From: Ruegeria arenilitoris
Lineage (GTDB): Bacteria > Pseudomonadota > Alphaproteobacteria > Rhodobacterales > Rhodobacteraceae
Assembly (NCBI RefSeq): GCF_013032855.1
Contig: NZ_WQDA01000004.1
Span: 62,001-126,000, forward strand
Direction: 5' to 3'
DNA: 64,000 bases
Shown: in pieces, positions 25,646-35,670 of the stretch
Numbering within the stretch: position 1 is the first letter of the stretch
Layout of the letters: each line of letters starts with the position of its first letter
Translations under genes and position numbers: made by a program
Notes under the pieces: generated by a model
Databases searched by the model: none
Seen by the model: the letters and a program-made list of their open reading frames with translations, nothing else
What the model was told of the DNA's origin: nothing

Positions 25646-28156
25646 CTATTCGGCGGGTGTGGGTGCGTGTGCGATGGTCTGCGGTTTGCGGTCGGATCCG
25701 CTCGGCGGCCGGGCCGCCTTGACCCAACGCAGCCGCAATGCGTTTGACAAGACGAACACGCTGGACAGCGCCATGGCGCCAGCCGCCAAAACCGGGGACA
25801 GCAAGGGTCCGCCAAAGGGATAGAGGATCCCCGCGGCCACCGGAATCAGCAGCGTGTTGTAGCCAAAGGCCCAGAACAGGTTCTGCCGGATATTGCACAT
25901 GGTGCGCTGGCTGATATCGAAGGCGTTGACCACGCCGATCAGATCGCCCGACATCAGCACCACGTCTGCGGCCTCGATCGCAACGTCGGTCCCGGTGCCG
26001 ATGGCAATGCCGACATCCGCGGCCGCCAGCGCCGGAGCGTCGTTGATCCCATCGCCGACAAAAGCCAACTTGCCGCCGTTCACGCGCAGGTTATTCAGTG
26101 CAGCGACTTTGCCTTCGGGCAGGACTTCGGCGACGACTGTGTCGATCCCAAGCTGTGCTGCGATGGCATCTGCCGTCGCTTTGTTGTCGCCCGTGATCAT
26201 CGCCACTTTGAGCCCTAGTGCGTGCAAGGCTTCGATGGCCTCCGGTGTGCTGGGCTTGATCGGGTCGGCCACCGCGATTGCGGCGGCAGCGGTTCCGTCG
26301 ATTGCGGCGTAGAGCGGTGTTCTGCCCTTGGCGGCCAGCGACGCGCCGTGATCTGACAACGCGCTGATTTCGATGCCTTCGCGCTCCATCAGACGATCGG
26401 CACCGATGAGGATGCTGTGCCCTTCGACGGCCGCTTGAACCCCATAGCCGGTGATCGACTTGAAATCCTCGGGCTTCGGCAGATTCAGGCCGCGTGTCTC
26501 GGCCGCGCGCACGATGGCGGTGGCGATCGGATGTTCCGAAGTGGCTTCGACGGCTGCGACCAGGCGCAGGACGGTGTCCTCATCCAGCCCTTGGGCAACC
26601 ACAAGATCAGTCAGTTCCGGGCGGCCTTCCGTCAGGGTGCCGGTCTTGTCCACCGCTACAACAGTGGTTTCCTGCAACATCTGCAGCGCGTCGCCCTTGC
26701 GGAACAGAACGCCCATTTCCGCAGCGCGCCCCGTGCCCACCATGATCGATGTCGGCGTTGCCAGCCCCATTGCGCAGGGGCAGGCAATGATCAGCACCGC
26801 GACCCCGGCAACCAGAGCCATGCTGAGCGCCGGGTCCGGTCCGAACAGCAACCAAACAAGGACCGTCACGATCGCAACCGCAATCACCGCGGGCACAAAC
26901 CAAAGGGTGATGCGGTCAACCATGCCCTGAATGGGCAGTTTCGCGCCCTGAGCCTGTTCGACCATCTGAATGATCTGCGCCAGCATCGTATCCGCTCCGA
27001 TCTTTTCAGCGCGGACGGTCAATGCTCCGGTACCGTTCACGGTGCCACCTAAGACGGTTGCGTCAGAGGATTTCTCGACCGGAACGGGCTCACCCGTGAT
27101 CATGCTTTCGTCGACATACGAAGTGCCGCTCAGCACCGAGCCATCGACCGGGATCTTTTCGCCGGGACGCACATGAACCAGATCGCCCACTGCGATCTGA
27201 TCGATGGGCAGTTCGACGATGCGGTTCTCCCGTTCGACCCGCGCGGTTTTGGCCTGCAGGCCGACCAGCTTGCGGATCGCCTCGCCGGTTCGGCCTTTGG
27301 CGCGTGCCTCAAGGAAGCGGCCCAGCAGGATCAGAACCACAATGACCGCGGCCGCCTCGTAATAGACATTGGCCGTGCCGGTCGGAAGGATTTCGGGCGC
27401 AAAGGTCGATATCAGCGAGAACCCATAGGCCGCCGACGTGCCTAAAGCGACCAGCGAATTCATGTCTGGTGCGCCCTTGGCAAGTGCTGGAAAGCCCTTG
27501 GTGTAGAATTGAAGACCGGGCCCGAACAGGACCAGTGTCGTCAAGACGAACTGAATGTAGTGGCTGGCTTGCAGGCCGATGGTGCTTGCAATCAGGTGAT
27601 GCATGCCGGGAATGACATGCGCGCCCATTTCAAGAATGAAAACCGGCAAGGCCAGGATTGCCGCAAACCCCGTTCGCAGTGCCAGTTTGCGGATTTCGTC
27701 AGCTTTTCGATCCTGCGCCGCTGCCTGAGCCGAGTTGCGCGGCGTCACCGGGTACCCGGCTGCGTTGGCCAATGCAGCAATCGCTTCGGGTGTCGTGGCG
27801 CCCGCTGCAAACTGGACGGTCGCGCTTTCCGAGGCGAGGTTGACCGACGCCGCCAGCACCCCCTGCCCGGCGAGCAAAGCCCTCTCGACCCGGCCGACGC
27901 ATGAAGCACAGCTCATGCCCTGGATGTTGAGCGTGACGGTCTCGGTCACGGCGGGATAGCCCGCCGCCTCCATCGCCTGTGCGATGGCTTTGACATCAGC
28001 CGGAGCGTGGAAATCCACTTGGACGCTCTCATTCGCCAGGTTTACGGCAGCCGAGTCGACGCCCGGAACCGCGCTGAGCGCACGCTCAACCCGAGCCACG
28101 CAAGACGCGCAACTCATCCCCTGAACCTGAAATTTGGCATGTGAAATATTGGCCAT
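25646..28156 (-). CDS. copA: Copper-exporting P1B-type ATPase CopA
   Basis: An 836-residue P-type ATPase that pumps Cu(I) out of the cytoplasm. Two N-terminal heavy-metal-associated domains each with GMSCASC (near residues 13 and 80), eight predicted membrane helices, the intramembrane metal motif ACPCAMG, the TGE actuator motif ([11 protein letters not shown]), phosphorylation site [15 protein letters not shown] nucleotide site, [13 protein letters not shown] and [10 protein letters not shown] hinge. Complete and of normal length. Its promoter carries a CueR-type operator and the CueR gene follows in the same operon. Confidence 0.96.
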   Translation of the reverse strand: MANISHAKFQVQGMSCASCVARVERALSAVPGVDSAAVNLANESVQVDFHAPADVKAIAQAMEAAGYPAVTETVTLNIQGMSCASCVGRVERALLAGQGVLAASVNLASESATVQFAAGATTPEAIAALANAAGYPVTPRNSAQAAAQDRKADEIRKLALRTGFAAILALPVFILEMGAHVIPGMHHLIASTIGLQASHYIQFVLTTLVLFGPGLQFYTKGFPALAKGAPDMNSLVALGTSAAYGFSLISTFAPEILPTGTANVYYEAAAVIVVLILLGRFLEARAKGRTGEAIRKLVGLQAKTARVERENRIVELPIDQIAVGDLVHVRPGEKIPVDGSVLSGTSYVDESMITGEPVPVEKSSDATVLGGTVNGTGALTVRAEKIGADTMLAQIIQMVEQAQGAKLPIQGMVDRITLWFVPAVIAVAIVTVLVWLLFGPDPALSMALVAGVAVLIIACPCAMGLATPTSIMVGTGRAAEMGVLFRKGDALQMLQETTVVAVDKTGTLTEGRPELTDLVVAQGLDEDTVLRLVAAVEATSEHPIATAIVRAAETRGLNLPKPEDFKSITGYGVQAAVEGHSILIGADRLMEREGIEISALSDHGASLAAKGRTPLYAAIDGTAAAAIAVADPIKPSTPEAIEALHALGLKVAMITGDNKATADAIAAQLGIDTVVAEVLPEGKVAALNNLRVNGGKLAFVGDGINDAPALAAADVGIAIGTGTDVAIEAADVVLMSGDLIGVVNAFDISQRTMCNIRQNLFWAFGYNTLLIPVAAGILYPFGGPLLSPVLAAGAMALSSVFVLSNALRLRWVKAARPPSGSDRKPQTIAHAPTPAE

Positions 28157-28186
28157 GTCGTCACCACGATTATCCGGTCGACCCTG

Positions 28187-28217
28187 TACATAAGGGTTCC
28201 AGCAAGTGGAAGGTCAA
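28187..28217 (-). promoter_or_regulatory. CueR-type copA promoter with 19-bp spacer
   Basis: Read on the minus strand: -35 TTGACC (28217-28212), a 19-base spacer that contains the inverted repeat TTCCA-CTTGC-TGGAA, and -10 TATGTA (28192-28187). Promoters activated by MerR-family proteins have such over-long 19-base spacers with a palindrome inside, and the arms match CueR sites. The -10 lies 31 bases before the copA start. Confidence 0.85.
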
Positions 28218-28405
28218 GGCCCTCTGCGGAATATCCCTGCGCACCAAGCAAACCATCCCGTCAGGGCAAGAGCAGTTTGCTGCTGTGCTCCGTCGGCAAC
28301 AGGGCAACGATGGATGGCGGCGGATCCTTGGTGAATTGAAGCGGGATCGCTTGGATGCGAGGGTATCACGCAAAGAGAATCACTTGGGAATCGGAAAGGT
28401 GCGGC

Positions 28406-28678
28406 ATGACAACGAGGAAAGCATTGATTGGGCTATGCGCGCTGTCCCTGATTGCCGCCTGCACCGAGACCACGTCGATGTCCGGCGACAAAGCCCCCGG
28501 TGACCTTGCCAAAGTGCCCGAGGGCGTGGTCGAGATCGCCGCGCCGGGCCAGGACCTGACCGCCGTTCGCATCATGCCCGAAGACGGTTGTTACTGGTAC
28601 CGGTACGTGGGCCCGGTCGAAACGACATACCTACCGCTGAGAACCGCCGATGGCCGCCCGATCTGCGCCCGGGCGTGA
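28406..28678 (+). CDS. Small predicted lipoprotein
   Basis: A 90-residue protein with a lipoprotein signal: MTTRKALIGLCALSLIAAC, lipobox cysteine at residue 19. The mature part is short and ends in a segment with one cysteine pair region (EDGCYWYRYVGPVETTYLPL, RPICARA) that may form a disulfide. I do not recognise a family with a known function. ATG 28406 follows GAAAGG; the upstream frame is open but would remove the signal. It ends four bases from the convergent L,D-transpeptidase gene, which suggests, weakly, an envelope role. Confidence 0.75.
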   Translation: MTTRKALIGLCALSLIAACTETTSMSGDKAPGDLAKVPEGVVEIAAPGQDLTAVRIMPEDGCYWYRYVGPVETTYLPLRTADGRPICARA

Positions 28679-28682
28679 CGGA

Positions 28683-29345
28683 TCAGCTGCTGGCAGTCGC
28701 AAATCTTTCGGGTGGGTAAAGATGAGCCGTCGCGCCCGGCTGCACCCGGTCATACAGGCCTATGATATGGGCCATGACCATACGTACACAGCCTGAGCTT
28801 GCCCGCCCGCCGATAGACCGGGAATAGGGTGTTCCGTGGATGCGCAGATATGTGTCGCGATTGCCCTGAAACAGGTAGAAAGCGCGTGCGCCCAAGGGGT
28901 TGTTGGGTCCGCCGGGCATTCCGTCGGCAAACTGCGCATAGTCCTGCGGATCGCGTTTGATCATGTCTGCGGTCGGGGTCCAACGCGGCCATTTGGCTTT
29001 GCGCCGGATCGTGTAGGTCCCGGGTTCGTAGAGATTGCCACGGGCGATCGCCACGCCGTATCGCATCGCGGTTCCGCCCTCTTCGATGAAATACAGGTAG
29101 CGCGCGACCGCATCCACGTGAATGTCACCGGGCACCAGCGACCGATTGGTTTCGACCCGTTGCGGCAGAAACCGGGGATTCAACCCCCAAGGGTTCGAGG
29201 TGGCCGGGTCATAGTTGGCCGGCGTCACCTGCCTGTCCCAAGCCGCCCATTGAGATGCGGTCGACGCTTCGGCCGATGTCGCGCCAAGAATCGGTTGCGA
29301 GAAAACAGCAAGCGAAGTCGCAACAAAATGTCTTCTGGTCAGCAT
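28683..29345 (-). CDS. L,D-transpeptidase (YkuD domain)
   Basis: A 220-residue periplasmic enzyme that should cross-link peptidoglycan stem peptides or attach proteins to them. N-terminus MLTRRHFVATSLAVFS has a twin-arginine-like signal. The YkuD catalytic motif is H170 (RIHGTP) followed by SIGGRASSGCVRM with nucleophile C186. GVAIARGNLYEPGTYTI and the NNPLGARAFYL segment are typical of ErfK/YbiS/YkuD proteins. The family is widespread and the specific reaction (3-3 cross-link or hydrolysis) cannot be told. Monocistronic. Confidence 0.9.
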   Translation of the reverse strand: MLTRRHFVATSLAVFSQPILGATSAEASTASQWAAWDRQVTPANYDPATSNPWGLNPRFLPQRVETNRSLVPGDIHVDAVARYLYFIEEGGTAMRYGVAIARGNLYEPGTYTIRRKAKWPRWTPTADMIKRDPQDYAQFADGMPGGPNNPLGARAFYLFQGNRDTYLRIHGTPYSRSIGGRASSGCVRMVMAHIIGLYDRVQPGATAHLYPPERFATASS

Positions 29346-29648
29346 GTCTGCACCTCCAGTCGCCTTGCCGTGGCAGCAAGAAAAAAGATCGGACTAAACG
29401 ATTCCCTGAAACAGACCCCGAGTCCATTCACTTGTTCGTTTGACGCAAAACCTTGTCGCAACTGGTGTTTTGAGGTCGTGCACAAACGGCTGCCGAAAGC
29501 CGCGCATCTGGATCAGACGAGTTTTTGAACCGCCCCGGGTGGGTTGTCATAAAACTGTTACGAAAGCGTTACATAAGCTTCGCACGCCCGGACTACTGCA
29601 CTCAACAAGGCCGCAGGGGGCGGCCAAAGCTGATTCTCAGGAGTGACC
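29346..29648. other. Non-coding stretch between ldt and pstS
   Basis: About 300 bases without a convincing gene. It should hold the promoter of the minus-strand transpeptidase gene near 29346-29420 and, at 29544-29576, the PhoB-type repeats that drive pstS, followed by about 70 bases of pstS leader ending in the ribosome site AGGAG at 29639-29643. I see no other structure in it. Confidence 0.6.
29544..29576 (+). promoter_or_regulatory. Pho box of the pst operon (three 11-bp repeats)
   Basis: Three tandem 11-base units: TTGTCATAAAA (29544-29554), CTGTTACGAAA (29555-29565) and GCGTTACATAA (29566-29576). The first seven bases of each resemble the PhoB half-site CTGTCAT and the period of 11 matches the way PhoB dimers stack on DNA. 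Positioned 72 bases upstream of the pstS start. PhoB itself is encoded at the end of this operon. Confidence 0.85.
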
Positions 29649-30686
29649 ATGACCACCATCAAACTGACCGCTTCGGTTCTGGCAATCACCGCGATCGCCG
29701 CGTCCGCTGCCTCGGCGCGCGACGCCATCCGTATCGTCGGATCGTCGACCGTATTCCCGTACACCCAAGCCGTGGCCGAGCAGTTCGCCAACAACACGGG
29801 CGCTGCTTCGCCCATCGTCGAATCGACCGGTACCGGCGGCGGCATGAAAATCTTCTGCGAAGGCATCGGCGAAAACACTGCCGACATCACCGGCGCATCG
29901 CGTGCCATGAAGGCCTCGGAATACGAGCTGTGCCAAAAGAACGGCGTGACCGACATCTCTGAAGCTCTGATCGGTTTCGACGGCCTGTCGATCGCCATCT
30001 CGCGCAGCAATGAACAGGATTGGGACCTGTCGCTGGCCGACATCTACATGGCTCTCGGCGCCCAGGTGCCGGTTGATGGCGAGTGGAAGGACAACCCGTA
30101 CAAGACCTGGAACGAAATCAACCCCGACCTGCCGGCCGTGGAAATCCTGGCTTATGGACCGCCGCCGACCTCGGGCACCCGCGACGCGTTCGTCGAGCTG
30201 GCCATGCATGAAGGCTGCAAAGAGCTGGACTTCGTCAAGAGCGGTGACTTCGACAAGAAATGGGTCAAGGAAAACTGCTCGCGCATGCGTACCGACGGAC
30301 CCTTCGTCGAAGCGGGCGAGAATGACAACCTGATCGTTCAGCGCCTTGAGGCGGACCCGAACGCCGTGGGCATCTTCGGCTACTCGTTCCTGTACGAGAA
30401 CCTGGACAAGCTGAAGCCGGTCACGATCGAAGGCGTCGAGCCGAATGCCGACACCATCGCCGACAAATCCTACCCGGTGTCCCGCCCGCTGTACTTCTAT
30501 GTAAAGAATGCGCATCGCGGCGTGATCCCGAACCTGGACGAGTTCCTGGAAGAATACATGTCGGATGATGCTTTGGCATCCGACGGCTACCTGGCCGAAC
30601 GTGGTCTGGTTGGCCTGTCCGACGAGCGCCGTGAAGAGCTGCAGGACGCAATTCTGGACGGCCAGAACATGGAACCCAAGTCGTAA
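29649..30686 (+). CDS. pstS: Phosphate ABC transporter substrate-binding protein PstS
   Basis: Periplasmic high-affinity phosphate-binding protein, 345 residues. Signal peptide MTTIKLTASVLAITAIAASAASA; the mature protein begins near RDAIRIVGSSTVFPYTQ, whose SSTVFP segment contributes to the phosphate site, with ESTGTGGGMKIFCEG and PPTSGTRDAFVELA forming the rest. Start ATG 29649 has AGGAG five bases upstream, better than the GTG two codons earlier. First gene of pstSCAB-phoU-phoB, controlled by the Pho box upstream and followed by an intercistronic terminator hairpin. Confidence 0.95.
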   Translation: MTTIKLTASVLAITAIAASAASARDAIRIVGSSTVFPYTQAVAEQFANNTGAASPIVESTGTGGGMKIFCEGIGENTADITGASRAMKASEYELCQKNGVTDISEALIGFDGLSIAISRSNEQDWDLSLADIYMALGAQVPVDGEWKDNPYKTWNEINPDLPAVEILAYGPPPTSGTRDAFVELAMHEGCKELDFVKSGDFDKKWVKENCSRMRTDGPFVEAGENDNLIVQRLEADPNAVGIFGYSFLYENLDKLKPVTIEGVEPNADTIADKSYPVSRPLYFYVKNAHRGVIPNLDEFLEEYMSDDALASDGYLAERGLVGLSDERREELQDAILDGQNMEPKS

Positions 30687-30701
30687 GATTTGCAATTCAC
30701 A

Positions 30702-30737
30702 GGGCTGTCCGGCCGCGAAACCGGGCAGCCCATTTTT
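30702..30737 (+). terminator. pstS-pstC intercistronic terminator/attenuator
   Basis: GGGCTGTCCGG (30702-30712) pairs with CCGGGCAGCCC (30721-30731): eleven pairs, one T-G, loop of eight, then A and five T (30733-30737). Strong intrinsic terminator shape between the binding-protein gene and the permease genes. Partial read-through would give much more PstS than PstCAB, as the stoichiometry of the system needs. Confidence 0.85.
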
Positions 30738-30752
30738 GTGCCTGGGGGGCAG

Positions 30753-32129
30753 ATGACTACTTTCGTGTTTGCGGCGCTGTTGGGCGTCAGTATCCTTGGA
30801 TATTTGCTGAACAGACGGGCTGCGGCCGGTCTGCGCGCAGATGGGACGTCCCTGCACTCCCTGCCCGGCTATCACGGGCTGTTTTCTTTTCTGTCCACGC
30901 TGGTTCCAGTCTTTGTGCTGATCGTACTTTGGCTGATCTTGCAGGGGCCGGTGATCGACCATGTGGTCATGTCGGGCCTGCCTGCCGGCAGCCTTGACGG
31001 ATTGGACACTGGCGGGCGCCAGCTGGTGCTGGCCGAGATCAAGTCGATCTCGCGCGGTCAGATTTTCGGCGAGCCGGAACAGTGGAAGATGGACGCAGCC
31101 CAGCGGTATCTTGAACTGCATCAGATGTCGGGATGGGTTCTGCTGTCGATCGTTGTCATTCTGTCACTGGCCATCGTGGCATTTGCCCGGTCGCGTGTCG
31201 GCGTCGAATTCCGCGCCCGCCACAGTGTGGAACGCATCGTTTCCGGCCTAATGATTTTCTGCTCGACCGTCGCCATCTTTACGACCGTCGGCATCATTGC
31301 CGCGCTGCTGTTCGAATCCATCCGCTTTTTCGAGATGGTGCCGATCACCGAGTTCTTCTTCGGGCTGAACTGGGAACCGCAGATTCCTCTGCGCGAGGAC
31401 CAGATTGCGGCCGAAGGTGCCTTTGGCTGGCTTCCGGTCATCCTCGGCACGATCGTCATTACCGTGGTCGCGTTGTTCCTGGCGGTGCCGGTGGGCCTGC
31501 TGTCGGCCATCTACCTGAACGAATTCGCGCCCGACCGCTTGCGGGCGGTGGCCAAGCCAGTGCTGGAGATTCTGGCCGGCGTGCCGACCGTGGTCTATGG
31601 CTTTTTCGCGATCCTGGTCGTGGCCCCGGCCATGCGCAGTTTCGGAGCCTCACTGGGCATTCCGGTTTCGCCCAACACGGCGCTGGCCGCAGGCAGCGTG
31701 ATGGGCATCATGCTGATCCCGTTCATCTCGTCCTTTACCGACGACGCCCTGTCAGCCGTGCCGAAATCTCTGCGCGACGGAGCGCTGGCCTTGGGTGCGA
31801 CACGGGCCGAGACGGTTCTGAACGTGCTGTTTCCCGCCGCCATCCCCGGCATCGTCGGTGGCATCCTGTTGGCCGTCAGCCGCGCGATCGGGGAAACCAT
31901 GATCGTTGTGATGGCGGCGGGCCTGATCGCCTCGCTGACCATCAACCCGCTGGACAGCGTGACCACGGTGACCGTGCAGATCGTCACGCTTCTAATCGGC
32001 GATACCTCGTTCGACAACCCCAAGACGCTGGCAGCCTTTGCCCTGGGCATGATGCTGTTCGTCGTCACCCTGATCATCAACGTCTTCGCGCTGCGCATCG
32101 TGCGCAAGTACCGCGAAGCCTATGACTGA
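30753..32129 (+). CDS. pstC: Phosphate ABC transporter permease PstC
   Basis: Inner-membrane channel subunit of 458 residues. This is the long PstC form: an N-terminal part with two or three extra membrane segments (about residues 1-170) precedes the usual six-helix permease domain, which holds FFGLNWEPQ, EFAPDRLRAVAKPVLEILAGVPTVVYG-type segments and LRDGALALGATRAETV, the EAA-like ATPase contact loop. ATG 30753 follows GGGGGGC; the frame upstream runs through the terminator and is not used. It is followed by pstA after 11 bases. Confidence 0.9.
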   Translation: MTTFVFAALLGVSILGYLLNRRAAAGLRADGTSLHSLPGYHGLFSFLSTLVPVFVLIVLWLILQGPVIDHVVMSGLPAGSLDGLDTGGRQLVLAEIKSISRGQIFGEPEQWKMDAAQRYLELHQMSGWVLLSIVVILSLAIVAFARSRVGVEFRARHSVERIVSGLMIFCSTVAIFTTVGIIAALLFESIRFFEMVPITEFFFGLNWEPQIPLREDQIAAEGAFGWLPVILGTIVITVVALFLAVPVGLLSAIYLNEFAPDRLRAVAKPVLEILAGVPTVVYGFFAILVVAPAMRSFGASLGIPVSPNTALAAGSVMGIMLIPFISSFTDDALSAVPKSLRDGALALGATRAETVLNVLFPAAIPGIVGGILLAVSRAIGETMIVVMAAGLIASLTINPLDSVTTVTVQIVTLLIGDTSFDNPKTLAAFALGMMLFVVTLIINVFALRIVRKYREAYD

Positions 32130-32140
32130 GGCCAAGAATC

Positions 32141-33445
32141 ATGGCTGACCTGACCGCAGGACAAAACAATTCGCCCAAAGGCGGAGACACCGCCGACGCC
32201 GTGCGCGCCAGCTTGGCCCGCCGCAACCGCAAGCAGAAAATACTCCAGGGCCTTGGCCTGGGCGCCATCGGATTTGCATTTCTGATGCTGTTCATCCTGG
32301 TGGCCTCGCTTGTGTCATCCGGATATCAGGCGTTCACCCAGACCAAGATCACGCTCGAGGTCTATGTCGACCCCGAGGAGATCGAGCCCGAAAAGCTGCC
32401 GAGGGGCGGTTTCAAGGACGTGTTGCAAGCCTCGCTGTCCGAGTTGCTGCCCGAGGTGGACACCAGCGATCGGGCTACCCGAAAGGCCCTGTCAGGCATT
32501 CTGTCCAACGGAGCGCAATTTGATCTGCGCGACCGGGTGGTGGCCGACCCTGCGCTGATTGGTCAGACCATCACGATGACCGTGCCGGTATCTGACCCGT
32601 ATGACCAGCTGAACAAGGGCACCATCGACCGCGACACGCCCGAACAGAACCGCCGCTTGAACGATGCCGAGATTGCGTGGTTCGATCAGCTCAAGGCCGA
32701 AGGCGTGATCAGCAAGCCGCTGAACACCGGCCTGGTCACCAATGCCGACAGCCGGTTCCCCGAATTGGCGGGCCTGAAGGGCGCGCTGATCGGGTCGTTC
32801 TGGGCGCTGTTCGTGTGTTTCGTGATTTCCTTCCCGCTGGGCATCGGCGCGGCGATCTACCTTGAGGAATTCGCGCCCAAGAACAAGGTCAGTGACTTCA
32901 TCGAGGTCAACATCAACAACCTGGCCGCGGTGCCGTCGGTCGTTTTCGGCCTGTTGGCGCTGGCGGTGTTCATCGGCTGGTTCGGGCTACCGCGCTCGGC
33001 CCCGTTCGTGGGTGGCATGACGCTGGCGCTGATGACCATGCCGACGATCATCATCGCCACCCGCGCGGCGCTGAAGGCCGTGCCGCCATCGATCCGCGAG
33101 GCGGCTCTGGGCATCGGTGCGTCCAAGCACCAGGTGGTGTTCGGACATGTGCTGCCGTTGGCGATGCCTGGCATCCTGACCGGTACGATCATCGGGCTGG
33201 CGCAGGCCTTGGGGGAAACTGCTCCGTTGCTGCTGATCGGGATGAACGCGTTCATCACCTCGGCCCCGGCTGGCCCGTTCGACAGTGCCACCGCCCTACC
33301 CACGCAGATCTTCATCTGGGCTGACAGCCCCGAGCGCGGCTTCGTCAGCCGGACCTCGGCCGCGATCCTGGTGCTGCTGGGGTTCCTGGTCACGATGAAT
33401 GCAATCGCGATCTATCTTCGCAACAAATTCGAGCGCAGCTGGTAA
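32141..33445 (+). CDS. pstA: Phosphate ABC transporter permease PstA
   Basis: Second channel subunit, 434 residues, longer than E. coli PstA because of a hydrophilic insert of about 170 residues between the first membrane helix (near residues 42-62) and the permease domain; the same extension is common in alphaproteobacteria. The permease domain shows [33 protein letters not shown] and the ATPase contact loop [16 protein letters not shown]. It lies between pstC and pstB with short gaps. Works with PstC to move phosphate across the inner membrane. Confidence 0.9.
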   Translation: MADLTAGQNNSPKGGDTADAVRASLARRNRKQKILQGLGLGAIGFAFLMLFILVASLVSSGYQAFTQTKITLEVYVDPEEIEPEKLPRGGFKDVLQASLSELLPEVDTSDRATRKALSGILSNGAQFDLRDRVVADPALIGQTITMTVPVSDPYDQLNKGTIDRDTPEQNRRLNDAEIAWFDQLKAEGVISKPLNTGLVTNADSRFPELAGLKGALIGSFWALFVCFVISFPLGIGAAIYLEEFAPKNKVSDFIEVNINNLAAVPSVVFGLLALAVFIGWFGLPRSAPFVGGMTLALMTMPTIIIATRAALKAVPPSIREAALGIGASKHQVVFGHVLPLAMPGILTGTIIGLAQALGETAPLLLIGMNAFITSAPAGPFDSATALPTQIFIWADSPERGFVSRTSAAILVLLGFLVTMNAIAIYLRNKFERSW

Positions 33446-33461
33446 GCGCAAAGGGGTCATC

Positions 33462-34262
33462 ATGATGAACGACATGAGCAAGATCGAGCCGAGTACCGCC
33501 GTCGACGCCATCAAAATTCAGGCGAAGGGCGTCCAGGTCTTTTATGGCGACAACCAGGCAATCAAGGACGTATCGGTCGACATTCTCGACAAAACGGTAA
33601 CCGCTTTCATCGGCCCGTCCGGATGCGGCAAGTCCACGTTCCTGCGCTGCCTGAACCGGATGAACGACACGATTGACGTCTGCCGCGTCGAAGGCGACAT
33701 CCGGATCGACAACGAAGACATCTACGACAAACGGATCGACCCGGTGCAGCTGCGTGCCAAGGTGGGTATGGTGTTCCAAAAGCCGAACCCGTTCCCCAAG
33801 TCGATCTACGACAACGTAGCCTATGGTCCCCGGATCCACGGACTGGCCAGAACAAAAGCCGATCTGGATGAGATCGTTGAGAAATCCCTGCGCCGTGGCG
33901 CCATCTGGGATGAGGTGAAGGATCGCCTACACGAGCCTGGCACCGGCTTGTCCGGCGGTCAGCAGCAGCGCCTTTGCATTGCGCGCGCGGTTGCCACTGA
34001 ACCCGAGGTCCTGTTGATGGACGAGCCGTGCTCGGCTTTGGATCCAATCGCAACCGCCCAGGTCGAGGAACTGATTGACGAGTTGAAGCTGAACTTCTCG
34101 GTGGTGATCGTCACGCACTCGATGCAGCAGGCGGCTCGGGTCAGCCAGAAAACGGCGTTCTTCCACCTCGGCAGCTTGGTGGAATACGGGGACACGGGGC
34201 ACATCTTCACCAATCCCGAAGACCCGCGCACGGAATCCTACATCACCGGGAGAATCGGATGA
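33462..34262 (+). CDS. pstB: Phosphate ABC transporter ATP-binding protein PstB
   Basis: ATPase of the Pst importer, 266 residues. Walker [11 protein letters not shown] near residue 53, [10 protein letters not shown] typical of PstB, Q-loop [21 protein letters not shown], signature [14 protein letters not shown], Walker [16 protein letters not shown] and H-loop [12 protein letters not shown]. Start ATG 33462 has AAGGGG five bases upstream; a second ATG follows at 33465. The TGA overlaps the phoU ATG (ATGA). Beyond transport, PstB also relays phosphate status through PhoU to the sensor kinase. Confidence 0.95.
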   Translation: MMNDMSKIEPSTAVDAIKIQAKGVQVFYGDNQAIKDVSVDILDKTVTAFIGPSGCGKSTFLRCLNRMNDTIDVCRVEGDIRIDNEDIYDKRIDPVQLRAKVGMVFQKPNPFPKSIYDNVAYGPRIHGLARTKADLDEIVEKSLRRGAIWDEVKDRLHEPGTGLSGGQQQRLCIARAVATEPEVLLMDEPCSALDPIATAQVEELIDELKLNFSVVIVTHSMQQAARVSQKTAFFHLGSLVEYGDTGHIFTNPEDPRTESYITGRIG

Positions 34263-34987
34263 CCCAGGACGCCATGAAGGACAAGCACATCGTCCGATCG
34301 TTTGATCAGGAACTTGAGTCCGTTCAGGCGCATCTGATGCGCATGGGTGGGTTGGTCGAGAGCTGCCTGTCGGACGCGATCCGGGCACTGTGCGACAAGG
34401 ATGTCGAACTCGCCGCGCGCACCGTCAAGGCCGACCGCGCCATCGACGAGTTGGAGGAGATGGTCAAGAACGACAGCGCCAACATAATCGCGCGGCGCGC
34501 GCCTACGGCCATCGACCTGCGCGTGGTCCTGGCGACCTTCACCATCGCCAACCAGCTCGAGCGCAGTGGGGATCATGCAAAAAACATCGCCAAGCGTGCG
34601 GTGACCCTGGCGGACTCGGCGAGTTTGGACGAAGTCAAATCGGCCATCGCGCGTCAGGCCCAGCTGGTGCAGAGCATGATTGCGGATGCCTTGGATTGCT
34701 TCATCCAGCGGGACGCGGACAAGGCCCAGGCCATCCGTGAACGTGACGCCGATGTGGATGCGATGTACAATAACGTCTTTCGCGCTCTGCTGACCCATAT
34801 GATGGAGAACCCGGGCAATATCACCCCGGGCATGCATCTGCATTTCGTGGCCAAAAACCTCGAGCGGATCGGTGATCATGCTACCGGGATCGCGGAGCAG
34901 ACCATCTACCTTGTCAGTGGGCAGTTGCCTGATGATGACCGCCCGCGCCTCGACAAGACACCGACGGAAACCACCGAGGTCCTGTGA
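34259..34987 (+). CDS. phoU: Phosphate signalling protein PhoU
   Basis: Soluble protein of 242 residues built of two three-helix PhoU repeats, each with the family metal-binding motif: [13 protein letters not shown] near residues 101-113 and [13 protein letters not shown] near 201-213. PhoU binds the Pst transporter and the PhoR kinase and keeps the Pho response off when phosphate is plentiful. Start overlaps pstB by four bases and its stop overlaps the phoB start by one, so the three are tightly coupled. No phoR gene is present in this window. Confidence 0.95.
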   Translation: MTQDAMKDKHIVRSFDQELESVQAHLMRMGGLVESCLSDAIRALCDKDVELAARTVKADRAIDELEEMVKNDSANIIARRAPTAIDLRVVLATFTIANQLERSGDHAKNIAKRAVTLADSASLDEVKSAIARQAQLVQSMIADALDCFIQRDADKAQAIRERDADVDAMYNNVFRALLTHMMENPGNITPGMHLHFVAKNLERIGDHATGIAEQTIYLVSGQLPDDDRPRLDKTPTETTEVL

Positions 34988-35670
34988 TGTCAACGCCATC
35001 GATCCTTGTCGTCGAAGATGAGCCCGCACAGCGCGAGATCATCTGCTACAACCTCGAGGCCGAAGGCTTTGACGTGCGCCAGGCCGAAACCGGTGACGAG
35101 GCGCTGCTGCAGATCAAGGAAGTGCCGCCCGATCTGATCCTGCTGGACTGGATGCTGCCCGGCGTTTCCGGGATCGAGATTTGCCGCCAGCTGAAGATGA
35201 CCGCTGCGACCCGAGCTATTCCGGTGATCATGCTCTCGGCCAAATCCGAAGAGGTCGACAAGGTGCGCGGACTTGAGACAGGTGCCGACGACTATGTCAC
35301 CAAGCCTTATTCGGTGATCGAACTGATGGCCCGGGTCAAATCCCAGTTCCGGAGGACCCGCCCCGCAGCCGTAGGCGAGCGGTTGGAATACGATGACATC
35401 GTCCTGGATGCCGAGACGCACCGCGTGACCCGCGCGGACGAGGACATCAAGCTGGGCCCGACAGAGTTCCGGCTGCTGTCGACCTTCATGGAAAAGCCGG
35501 GCCGGGTCTGGAGTCGCGAGCAATTGCTCGACCGGGTCTGGGGGCGCGACATCTACGTGGATACCCGGACCGTCGACGTGCATATCGGGCGTTTGCGTAA
35601 AGCTTTGACGGTGCGTGGGGGGGATGACCCGATCCGCACCGTGCGCGGGGCCGGTTACGCGCTCGGCTGA
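34987..35670 (+). CDS. phoB: Phosphate regulon response regulator PhoB
   Basis: OmpR-type response regulator of 227 residues. Receiver domain with acidic pocket E10-D11, phosphoacceptor D54 (LILLDWMLPG) and KPYS lysine; C-terminal winged helix with GPTEFRLLSTFMEKPGRVWS and RTVDVHIGRLRKAL recognition segment. ATG 34987 overlaps the phoU stop by one base (TGATG). When phosphorylated it should bind the Pho boxes at 29544-29576 and 59597-59618. Its last 16 bases overlap, tail to tail, the end of the opposite exopolysaccharide ligase gene. Confidence 0.95.
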   Translation: MSTPSILVVEDEPAQREIICYNLEAEGFDVRQAETGDEALLQIKEVPPDLILLDWMLPGVSGIEICRQLKMTAATRAIPVIMLSAKSEEVDKVRGLETGADDYVTKPYSVIELMARVKSQFRRTRPAAVGERLEYDDIVLDAETHRVTRADEDIKLGPTEFRLLSTFMEKPGRVWSREQLLDRVWGRDIYVDTRTVDVHIGRLRKALTVRGGDDPIRTVRGAGYALG

